A stretch of DNA of 12,567 nt from CAYWNK01 sp047639615 (lineage in GTDB: Bacteria; Planctomycetota; UBA1135; GCA-002686595), in assembly GCA_047639615.1 (NCBI GenBank), contig JBLIOL010000152.1:1-12567 (forward strand), read 5' to 3'. The translations under genes and the position numbers were made by a program. The notes under the pieces were generated by a model. It made no database searches and was not told the DNA's origin. It saw only the letters and a list, made by a program, of their open reading frames with translations. Positions 1 to 5,778 of this stretch are shown one piece after another. How positions within the stretch are numbered: the first letter of the stretch is position 1; each line of letters opens with the position of its first letter.

Positions 1-2
1 AC

Positions 3-575
3 TTCTCCGCCGTGCCGCTCTTCTGGCTCGGCTCGGTAGGCGACGTGCACCTCAACGCTGGCTCCCCGTGCATCGACGCGGGCAACCCCTTGAAGAATCC
101 AGATCCGGACGGGTCGGTCGCCGACGTTGGAGCGCATGTGTTCGACGCGAGCTACGTACCTCGGCCGGTCAGCTACTGCGAAGCCGGGACTCACCTGGGC
201 GGTTGCGCAGCAGAGTTGCGTTCCCATGGCAGTCCAACCCTGACCGGGCCGGATGACTTCGACCTGCGCGCCATGGACCTGCCGAACCGCACCTACGTGC
301 TGCTCCTGATGGCGGCCGCGCCCGCCCACCAAGCCTTCGGCGGTGAGCTCTGCCTCGACCCAGCCTCGCTGAGCACCTTGGCGCCCGTCCTCACCGGCGG
401 GAACCATGGTCCACCCGATTGCAGTGGCGGCCTGAGCTATGCACTCGACCAATCCTGGATGGCGAGCCAAGGGATCAGCGCAGGATCCGTGCGCTACTTC
501 CAGCTGCGCTACCGCGATGGATTGGGTGGCTTCAGCCACAGCTCGGCCCTGCGCGTGCAATTCGCCGCGCCTTAG
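3..575 (+). CDS. C-terminal part of a secreted beta-helix-type protein (5' end outside window)
   Basis: The reading frame is open to the left edge, so this is a 3' fragment of about 190 codons ending at TAG 573-575. Around nt 42-146 it encodes the phrase 'LNAGSPCIDAGNP..NPDPDGSVADVGAHVFD'. This is the closing signature of right-handed parallel beta-helix (pectate-lyase-like, 'choice-of-anchor') extracellular proteins. It is followed by 'YCEAGTHLGGC..' and a roughly 120-residue beta-rich tail ending 'SALRVQFAAP', a C-terminal module seen in many large planctomycete surface proteins. Four cysteines in the tail (in YCEAG, GGCAA, LCLDP, PDCSG) suggest an oxidised extracytoplasmic domain. The catalytic or binding part lies upstream of the window, so no activity can be assigned. 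It is separated from the next same-strand gene by about 460 bp of repeat- and hairpin-rich DNA and is probably its own transcription unit. Confidence 0.75.
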   Translation, partial: FSAVPLFWLGSVGDVHLNAGSPCIDAGNPLKNPDPDGSVADVGAHVFDASYVPRPVSYCEAGTHLGGCAAELRSHGSPTLTGPDDFDLRAMDLPNRTYVLLLMAAAPAHQAFGGELCLDPASLSTLAPVLTGGNHGPPDCSGGLSYALDQSWMASQGISAGSVRYFQLRYRDGLGGFSHSSALRVQFAAP

Positions 576-664
576 CAGGCCGGTGCAGGCCGGTGCAGGC
601 CGGTGCAGGCCGGTGCAGGCCGGTGCAGGCCGGTGCAGGCCGGTGCAGGCCGGTGCAGGCCGGT
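575..664. repeat. Perfect 10-bp tandem repeat, 9 copies, starting in a stop codon
   Basis: The unit GCAGGCCGGT is repeated nine times without a single mismatch (575-664). The first G is the last base of the TAG stop of the upstream gene. Because the stop precedes the array, copy-number change would not alter that protein. The period of 10 is not a multiple of 3, so every frame through it becomes a 10-residue repeat, which creates spurious open reading frames on both strands. The unit contains the self-complementary 4-mers GGCC and CCGG, and adjacent copies could form short hairpins. Perfect identity suggests recent or ongoing expansion by slippage. There are no spacers, so it is not a CRISPR array. 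Confidence 0.97.
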
Positions 665-788
665 GGTGGAGGGTGGCGAGAGCGGCCGAAAGTGCCCTGG
701 CATAAACAGTTTCAGCCGCTCCACACCTACACACGCCGAAAGGGTCGTATGCAGCGTCCCCCGGGAAACCCAGGAGTCGTGTAAGGGG

Positions 789-837
789 CTCGGTCGCGCC
801 TCGCCCCTTCCCAAATAGATTGGCGAGGCGCACCGAG
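789..837. other. Long stem-loop, candidate terminator or structured RNA element
   Basis: Left arm 789-805 and right arm 822-837 are complementary over 16 base pairs: ten pairs, a single bulged C at 795, then six pairs. The loop of 16 bases (806-821) contains CCCAAATAGAT. No T-run follows on either side, so it is not a canonical intrinsic terminator, although GC-rich genomes often use stems without U-tracts. It lies 214 bp downstream of the beta-helix gene stop and 200 bp upstream of the sulfatase ATG. It could therefore end the former transcript or sit in the leader of the latter. A shorter alternative pairing (783-789 with 803-809) competes with it. Confidence 0.5.
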
Positions 838-907
838 TACGGCCTTCGAGGAAGCTGCGAGCCTTGTGCTCCCCGTCGGACACAAGCAACGCGTAGAAGG
901 ACCCTGA

Positions 908-943
908 ACCCCTTACCTCTTTCGACTAAAAAGTCTGAGGGGT
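908..943. other. Nested inverted repeat upstream of sulfatase operon
   Basis: ACCCCT (908-913) is complementary to AGGGGT (938-943). Between them lies a second small hairpin, GACT-AAAA-AGTC (924-935). An alternative outer pairing uses GGACCC (899-904) and GGGTCC (940-945). The mutually exclusive outer stems resemble a switchable leader, but the stems are short and may be coincidental in GC-rich DNA. Confidence 0.3.
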
Positions 944-969
944 CCCCTGCTGGAGCTAGAGCCAAGCCC

Positions 970-1000
970 TAGGCCTCATTTGTCCTATCATGGAGGCCTA
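970..1000. promoter_or_regulatory. 8-bp perfect inverted repeat around a TATCAT box, candidate operator/promoter
   Basis: TAGGCCTC (970-977) and GAGGCCTA (993-1000) are perfect inverted repeats separated by 15 bp. The spacer contains TATCAT (986-991), which looks like a -10 element. The arrangement sits 36 bp upstream of the preferred sulfatase ATG (1037), a typical place for a dimeric regulator site over a core promoter. No good -35 hexamer lies 16-18 bp upstream of TATCAT, so the promoter reading is weak and an RNA hairpin is an alternative. Confidence 0.3.
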
Positions 1001-1036
1001 TGGCCGGCCCCACCGGCCCCACCGGCCCTGCCACCT

Positions 1037-2536
1037 ATGCCCGACTCTCGCCCGCACCTCGCGCCCCTTCGAATTTTGCTCCTCGCCGCCTTCGCCCTCG
1101 TGGCTCAGGCCCAAGCGCAGGACCAGGCGGCCCAGCGCCCGAATATCGTCCTGATCCTGTCCGACGACCAGAACGCCACGGATCTGGGCTGCGCCGGGCA
1201 TCCCTGGCTACAAACGCCGAACTTGGATCTCTTGGCCGCCGAGGGCGTGCGCTTCACGCGCGCCTTCGTCACCACGGCCCTGTGCTCCCCCTCTCGAGCC
1301 ACCTTCCTTACAGGCCAGTACGCCCGCGCCCACGGCATCCTCTCCAACACGCAAGTGCTCGGAGCCGAACTACCCAGCTTCGCCAGTGAACTGCGCGGTG
1401 CTGGCTACCTGACCGCCTACGTGGGCAAATGGCACATGGGCACCGGCGGCGGACCACGCCCAGGCTTCGACTACTCGGCCACCTACGCGGGCCAGGGCCG
1501 GGTGCGCAACCTTCCCTTCCTAGTGGGCCGCGAGAAGACGGAAAAGGTCGCCACCAAGGGCTGGGTCGACGACGTGGCCACGGACTACGCGATCCAGTTC
1601 CTGCGCGACTCCAGGCGCCGGCCGCTGCTGCTTTGCCTGGGCTTCAAGTCGCCGCACACACCGCGCGTCCCCGACGAGCGCCACGCCAGCCTCTACAAGG
1701 ACGAGCCCCTGCCCGAAGCCCAGGCCGCCAAGCGCTTCCCGCCCTACCCCACCAGGCCGGAGTTTGAGCGCCTCGTGAAAGCCGCCAACTCCGACGATGC
1801 GAGCTTCGTTACGCCGGACGATTGGCTCGAGCACTGGGAAGGCCCGCGCATCCCCGAGACCGAACTGGTACGCGGCTCCGGACAGGGCGAAGACCTGCGC
1901 AACTACTATCGGCTGATCACGGGCTTGGATGAGAACGTCGGCCGCCTGCTGGCGACCCTCGACGAGCTCAACCTCACGCGCAACACCATCGTCATCTTCG
2001 CCTCGGACAACGGCGTAATGAATGGACGCCTTGGGACCTTCGGCAAGCGCAGCGCCTACGACGAGGCCATCACGGTGCCGCTGATCGTTCGCTATCCGGA
2101 GGGCATGGGCGTGGACCAAGCCGGCAGCGTGCAGGACGCCCTGGTGCTCAACCTCGACATCGCCCCTACCCTGCTGGATCTTGCCGGGGTCGAGATCCCG
2201 GCCAGCATGCGCGGGCACAGTCTGCGCCCGCTGCTCCAGGCCGCTAACGCGGACTGGCGTAAGGAATTCCTGATCGAGTACCTTCCCAGCCGTGCTGGTC
2301 CCTCGCCGGAGATCCTGGCCCTGCGCACAGATCGTTGGAAGCTTGTGACCTACCCGGGGCACGCAGCCTGGACCGAGCTCTTTGACTTGGAGGCCGATCC
2401 TTTGGAAGAACACGACCTTGGCAGCGAAGCCGGGCACAGCGAGACAATCACGCGCCTCACGGCCGATCTGGCAGCGGCCCACCAAGCCGCAGGCCCGCGC
2501 CTGGCTCGCCCCGCGGCGAAAGCAAGGGGCAAGTGA
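1037..2536 (+). CDS. Secreted Cys-type sulfatase (S1 family, arylsulfatase-like)
   Basis: A 499-residue protein predicted to hydrolyse a sulfate ester on an unknown, probably carbohydrate, substrate outside the cytoplasm. Residues 1-28 form a signal peptide (basic start, then LRILLLAAFALVAQAQAQ). Type I sulfatase landmarks are in order: metal-binding LSDDQ (41-45, D43/D44), the formylglycine motif CSPSR (83-87, C83 to be oxidised), GKWH (130-133), SPH (205-207), SDNG (323-326), GKRSAYDE (336-343), and the C-terminal 'ELFDLEADPLEEHDL' subdomain typical of the family. Length is normal. The frame extends in-frame to a TTG at 980, but ATG 1037 gives a standard signal peptide and avoids a Pro-rich prefix; neither has a Shine-Dalgarno. 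The stop TGA overlaps the next start (TGATG), so it is the first gene of a sulfatase-sigma-kinase operon. Activation needs a separate formylglycine-generating enzyme, which is not in the window. Substrate class cannot be read from the sequence. Confidence 0.93.
   Translation: MPDSRPHLAPLRILLLAAFALVAQAQAQDQAAQRPNIVLILSDDQNATDLGCAGHPWLQTPNLDLLAAEGVRFTRAFVTTALCSPSRATFLTGQYARAHGILSNTQVLGAELPSFASELRGAGYLTAYVGKWHMGTGGGPRPGFDYSATYAGQGRVRNLPFLVGREKTEKVATKGWVDDVATDYAIQFLRDSRRRPLLLCLGFKSPHTPRVPDERHASLYKDEPLPEAQAAKRFPPYPTRPEFERLVKAANSDDASFVTPDDWLEHWEGPRIPETELVRGSGQGEDLRNYYRLITGLDENVGRLLATLDELNLTRNTIVIFASDNGVMNGRLGTFGKRSAYDEAITVPLIVRYPEGMGVDQAGSVQDALVLNLDIAPTLLDLAGVEIPASMRGHSLRPLLQAANADWRKEFLIEYLPSRAGPSPEILALRTDRWKLVTYPGHAAWTELFDLEADPLEEHDLGSEAGHSETITRLTADLAAAHQAAGPRLARPAAKARGK
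2525..2529 (+). promoter_or_regulatory. Ribosome binding site for the ECF sigma gene
   Basis: AGGGG ends 6 bases before ATG 2536, inside the last codons of the sulfatase. It favours the ATG at 2536 over the in-frame GTG at 2533, which would have only 3 bases of spacing. It is one of few Shine-Dalgarno-like sequences in the window, and suggests independent loading as well as coupling at the TGATG overlap. Confidence 0.45.
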
Positions 2537-3069
2537 TGAGCCCCGAAGCAATGCCCCCCACCGACGAGCTCATGGCGCTCGTCTACGAGCGCTTGCGCGA
2601 CCTGGCCGGTGCTTGGTTCCGCAAGGAGCGCGGCGATGGGCCCTTGCAGCCAACAGCTCTCGTGCACGAGGCCTACCTGCGCCTGGCCAACCAGGACTTG
2701 CCTCAGATCAATTCGCGTACGCACTTCTTCGCCATCGCGGCGCGCGAAATGCGCCGCATGCTGGTGGACGATGCGCGCGCGATGGGCGCCGAGAAACGCG
2801 GCGGCGCCAAGCAGCGGGTCACTCTGTACGAGGACGCCATGCAAGGCATGGGCCCGAGCGTTGATGTATTGGCCTTGGACGAGGCGCTCACTCAACTAGC
2901 AGAGATCCACGAACGCCAATCACAGGTAGTCCAGCTGCGCTTCTTCGGCGGCCTGACAGTCCCCGAGGTCGCTGGCGAACTGAATGTCTCCGTGGCCACC
3001 ATCGAGAAGGACTGGCGCATCGCCCGGGCCTGGCTCCTACGCGAGTTGACGCATCCTGACGATGAGTGA
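2536..3069 (+). CDS. ECF-type RNA polymerase sigma factor, kinase-linked (TIGR02999/Sigma70_ECF type)
   Basis: A 177-residue sigma factor with region 2 (about residues 10-85) and region 4 (about 112-173). The signature LQPTALVHEAYLRL (37-50) and 'FFAIAAREMRRMLVDDAR' (64-81) identify the ECF subfamily expanded in Planctomycetota and commonly found beside Ser/Thr kinases (ECF-STK groups). Region 4 contains the helix-turn-helix LTVPEVAGELNVSVATIEKDWRIAR (140-164). In ordinary ECFs the start of region 2.2 carries an acidic DxxD/E patch that contacts core polymerase. Here that place reads QPTA, with Thr at 40. No anti-sigma factor is adjacent; the next gene is a membrane kinase overlapping by 8 bp. 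Phosphorylation of the sigma factor by that kinase is therefore the expected control, by analogy to the EcfP/PknT pair of Vibrio. This is inference. Target promoters are unknown, and the upstream sulfatase is an obvious candidate. Confidence 0.93.
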   Translation: MSPEAMPPTDELMALVYERLRDLAGAWFRKERGDGPLQPTALVHEAYLRLANQDLPQINSRTHFFAIAAREMRRMLVDDARAMGAEKRGGAKQRVTLYEDAMQGMGPSVDVLALDEALTQLAEIHERQSQVVQLRFFGGLTVPEVAGELNVSVATIEKDWRIARAWLLRELTHPDDE

Positions 3070-5695
3070 ACACGGCTCCAAAGCCTCACGGCACGAGCAC
3101 GTGGGCAACATCTTCCTGGCGGCGGCTGAACTCAAAGGCGACGCTCGCGAGGGCTTTCTCTTGGAGACCTGCGCCGGTGACGATGATCTGCGCGAGGAGG
3201 TTGACGGGCTACTTATGCACGACGAGTGCGAGCCCGACGACTTCCTGACCACCCACTCGGAGGCCAATCGCCAAGCGCACCTTCACGATGAATTGGGGCT
3301 CCGACTGCCCAAGAGCATCGGCCCCTTCAGGGTGCTGCGCGAATTAGGCCAAGGCAGTATGGGCGTGGTCTACGAGGCCGTGCAAGAGGAGCCCCAGCGC
3401 ACGGTAGCCCTCAAGGTCCTGCGCTTCGGCCTCGCGTCCAAGGCTGCACGCCGGCGCTTCGCCTACGAGGTAGAGATCCTGGCTAGCCTGCAACACCCGC
3501 GCATCGCCAAGGTGCTGCAGGCCGGTACTGCCAAAATGCCCCAGGGCGAGTTCCCCTACTTCGCCATGGAGGTCGTGCGCGGCGAACCGCTGATCGCCAG
3601 CGCACTGCGCCGCAAGCTCGACCTAGGCCGGCGCCTGACCCTCTTCAACAAGATCTGCAGTGCCGTCCAACACGCCCACAACCGCGGCGTCGTCCATCGC
3701 GACCTGAAGCCCAGCAATATCCTCGTGGATGACGAAGGCGAGCCCCACGTACTGGACTTCGGGGTGGCGCGCGCTGTCGAGCCCAGCGGCGATACGGAAA
3801 CCTGGCGAACACGCGACGGCCAGCTCGTCGGCACCCTGCCCTACATGAGCCCGGAGCAGGCGGGCAGTGGTAGCCAGACCATCGACACGCGGACGGATGT
3901 CTACTCCCTGGGCGTGCTCCTGTTCGAGCTGCTCTCGGGCGAGCTGCCCTTGGGCCTGAGCAACCTCTCCGTTCCTGCAGCGGTGCTAGCTATCTGCAAA
4001 GAACAGCCGAGACGCCTGGGCGAGGTGTCGCGCGTCCTGAGAGGCGACCTAGAGACGATCACCGCGAAGGCCCTCGAGAAGGACCCCGACGACCGCTATC
4101 CCTCCGCCGCAGACCTAGCCTCCGACGTCACGCGCTTCCTGCTCAACGAGCCCATCGTCGCCCGCCCGCCCAGCCTGGGCTACATCGTGCGCAAGTTCGC
4201 CGGCCGCAACCGTGCCCTAGTAACGGTTGTCATCGGCGGTGTGCTCGCTCTTATGGTTGCCTTGGGGTTCACTTCCGCGTCCCTGCGGCGGGCCCTCCTG
4301 GCCGAGGACGACTCAGCCGAGAACCTGCGCGAGGTGAACCGCTTCGCCGATCAGCTAGTTGCTGACGAGCTGATCGAAGAGACCGAAGGCCTCTTCCCGC
4401 GCACACCCGAGATGGTCCGGGAATACGAGACCTGGTTGCAGAATGCCACGACTTTGATAGAGCGGCGCTCCAGCCACGAGGCCTTCGCTGCCCGCCTAGA
4501 TGCCGAGATCGCAGAGAGCGAGCTCCTCCTCGGGCAGCCTCACCAGCCGATGGAGGAGACCTTGCCCCTGCGCTGGCGTCTGATCCAAGGCAAAGCCATC
4601 CTGCACAGCCTCGACCAGGTGGCCAGCTTGATGGCCTCGGTGAAAAAACGCCTGGCCTTCGCAAAGAGCGTTGAGCGCCTGACCCTGCTCGATCAAGCAG
4701 CGGCGTGGAAGCAGAGCGCTAACGATGTGCGCACGGACCCGCGCACGAGCCACATCAACCTCAAGCCCCAGCTCGGCCTAATCCCCGTGGGCACCGACCC
4801 TGAGAGTGGGCTCGCCGAGTTCTGGTTGCCTGGTACCGGTGTGCGCCCTGTGCGCCATGCGGAGACCGGTCGCTACCGTATCGAGCCCGACTCGGGCATG
4901 GTGCTCGTACTCCTCCCCGGCGATACCTTCCAGATGGGGTCCCGGCCCGTGAGCACCGGGCACCCCTTGGGTAGCCCCAACGTAGACGACCAAGCAACCG
5001 CCAAAGAGCAGCCCGTCCACGCTGTTCACCTGGCGCCGTTCTTCATGTCTAAGTACGAACTGACCCAGGGCCAATGGCTCCAAGTTCGCCCAACAAACCC
5101 CAGCGGCTACACCTCGCGCAATCGCTCGAGTGAGACCCTGCCCTACGCGGACAATAGCCACCCCGTAGAGAGCATGAACTGGGAGCATGCTGCCTCCGTC
5201 GCCCACGACCTGAGCTTGCTGCTCCCCACCGAGGCCCAGTGGGAGTACGCCGCACGGGGAGGCACAAGCAGCATCTGGTGGACCGGCAACGACATTAACA
5301 GTCTTCAAGGAGCTGAGAATCTGGCCGACCAAACGACGCTCGAGACTTTTGCCGCCTCGGACGACGTACCCGGCTACCCATGGATTGCCGAGCTACGCGA
5401 CCCTTGGCTCAACCATAGCCCCGTGGGGCGCATGCTGCCCAATCCCTACGGCCTGCATGACTGCCTCGGAAACATCTCCGAGTGGATGCGCGATACTCGC
5501 GCCGACTACGACATCCAGGCGCGCCCACTTGACGGCCTGCGCAATGGCCCCCCCGAGCGGCCGGCCCATAGTCGTCGTGGCGGCTCCTATAGAGGAAAGA
5601 TTGAGCTCAGCCATGTGGCCCACCGCATCCATTGGACCACCATGAACCGCGGAAGCAACCTCGGCCTGCGCCTCAGCCGCGCCTTGGAAAATTAG
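3062..5695 (+). CDS. Membrane Ser/Thr protein kinase with C-terminal FGE/SUMF1-like sensor domain
   Basis: An 877-residue single-pass membrane kinase. Residues 10-55 carry the helical N-terminal segment typical of these kinases ('FLLETCAGDDDLREEVDGLL'). The kinase domain spans about 88-362: glycine loop LGQGSMGVVYEA (95-106), VALK with K118, alpha-C E136, HRDLKPSN (212-219, D214 and N219), DFG (232-234), GTLPYMSPEQ (257-266) and D279. All catalytic residues are present. A transmembrane helix lies at about 385-403. A helical linker with 'LFPRTPEMVREYETWLQNA' (444-462) leads to an FGE-sulfatase domain at about 610-873: 'LLPGDTFQMGS', 'KYELTQGQW', 'LPTEAQWEYAARGG', 'YGLHDCLGNISEW', 'RRGGSY', 'LGLRLSR'. 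The two catalytic cysteines of true FGE (GGSYxC-x4-C) are replaced by G845 and S850, so this domain is probably a ligand-binding sensor. The ATG overlaps the sigma stop by 8 bp (ATGAGTGA) with no clear Shine-Dalgarno, implying translational coupling. It probably phosphorylates the partner sigma factor. Confidence 0.94.
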   Translation: MSEHGSKASRHEHVGNIFLAAAELKGDAREGFLLETCAGDDDLREEVDGLLMHDECEPDDFLTTHSEANRQAHLHDELGLRLPKSIGPFRVLRELGQGSMGVVYEAVQEEPQRTVALKVLRFGLASKAARRRFAYEVEILASLQHPRIAKVLQAGTAKMPQGEFPYFAMEVVRGEPLIASALRRKLDLGRRLTLFNKICSAVQHAHNRGVVHRDLKPSNILVDDEGEPHVLDFGVARAVEPSGDTETWRTRDGQLVGTLPYMSPEQAGSGSQTIDTRTDVYSLGVLLFELLSGELPLGLSNLSVPAAVLAICKEQPRRLGEVSRVLRGDLETITAKALEKDPDDRYPSAADLASDVTRFLLNEPIVARPPSLGYIVRKFAGRNRALVTVVIGGVLALMVALGFTSASLRRALLAEDDSAENLREVNRFADQLVADELIEETEGLFPRTPEMVREYETWLQNATTLIERRSSHEAFAARLDAEIAESELLLGQPHQPMEETLPLRWRLIQGKAILHSLDQVASLMASVKKRLAFAKSVERLTLLDQAAAWKQSANDVRTDPRTSHINLKPQLGLIPVGTDPESGLAEFWLPGTGVRPVRHAETGRYRIEPDSGMVLVLLPGDTFQMGSRPVSTGHPLGSPNVDDQATAKEQPVHAVHLAPFFMSKYELTQGQWLQVRPTNPSGYTSRNRSSETLPYADNSHPVESMNWEHAASVAHDLSLLLPTEAQWEYAARGGTSSIWWTGNDINSLQGAENLADQTTLETFAASDDVPGYPWIAELRDPWLNHSPVGRMLPNPYGLHDCLGNISEWMRDTRADYDIQARPLDGLRNGPPERPAHSRRGGSYRGKIELSHVAHRIHWTTMNRGSNLGLRLSRALEN

Positions 5696-5710
5696 CCCTA
5701 ACGGCGTGCT

Positions 5711-5755
5711 CGGAGTTATGGCGCATTGTGCCTGACCCAAGGCGCCCTAACTCCG
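5711..5755. terminator. Bidirectional terminator-like inverted repeat between convergent genes
   Basis: Left arm 5711-5724 and right arm 5742-5755 pair over 14 positions with one mismatch (T5719 opposite C5747), enclosing a 17-base loop. It begins 16 bp after the kinase stop and ends 24 bp before the stop of the opposing gene, where a shared terminator is expected. There is no strong T-run on either strand. Confidence 0.65.
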
Positions 5756-5778
5756 CCTGGCAATGCCTGGCGTAGGCC

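Larger units (their letters stand above)
576..1036. other. Intergenic region with several inverted repeats, no convincing gene
   Basis: About 460 bp lie between the beta-helix protein stop and the sulfatase start. Open frames here are repeat-driven or lack any recognisable protein character. From left to right it holds the 10-bp repeat, a stretch resembling a tRNA-Ser D-arm (672-690), a long stem-loop (789-837), a short inverted repeat CTTGTG/CACAAG (863-868/881-886), a nested inverted repeat (908-943), an 8-bp perfect inverted repeat around TATCAT (970-1000), and 2.7 copies of a 9-bp unit CCGGCCCCA (1004-1030). No clear sigma-70 -35/-10 pair was found. The operon promoter presumably lies here, possibly of ECF type. 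No match to tmRNA, RNase P, 6S or SRP RNA landmarks was recognised. Confidence 0.6.

Noticed and set aside
575..664. Tandem array as a CRISPR
   Set aside because: Units are 10 bp and contiguous, without spacers, and no cas gene is present.
419..889. Several open frames on both strands through the 10-bp array
   Set aside because: They exist because a 10-bp period has no stop in any frame. Their products are mainly the repeat peptide plus unrelated flanks, with no domain.
1151..1187. D-Q-N-A-T in the sulfatase as an N-glycosylation sequon for the oligosaccharyltransferase
   Set aside because: The residues belong to the conserved metal-binding loop of sulfatases, so the match is explained by catalysis.
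1000..1389. Frame starting MAGPTGPTGP, collagen-like
   Set aside because: It is a product of the 9-bp CCGGCCCCA repetition read in another frame, and it then overlaps the sulfatase out of frame.
1520..2551. Long reverse-strand frame (343 codons) opposite the sulfatase
   Set aside because: The sulfatase frame has every family motif. The opposite frame is a GC-rich mirror with no recognisable domain.
3517..3526. One more copy of the 10-bp unit inside the kinase gene
   Set aside because: A single copy encoding part of VLQAGT in the kinase domain. It is expected by chance in GC-rich DNA.
4890..5690. Kinase C-terminal domain as the formylglycine-generating enzyme for the adjacent sulfatase
   Set aside because: Both catalytic cysteines are absent (G845 and S850), and the domain is on the outer side of the membrane behind a kinase.
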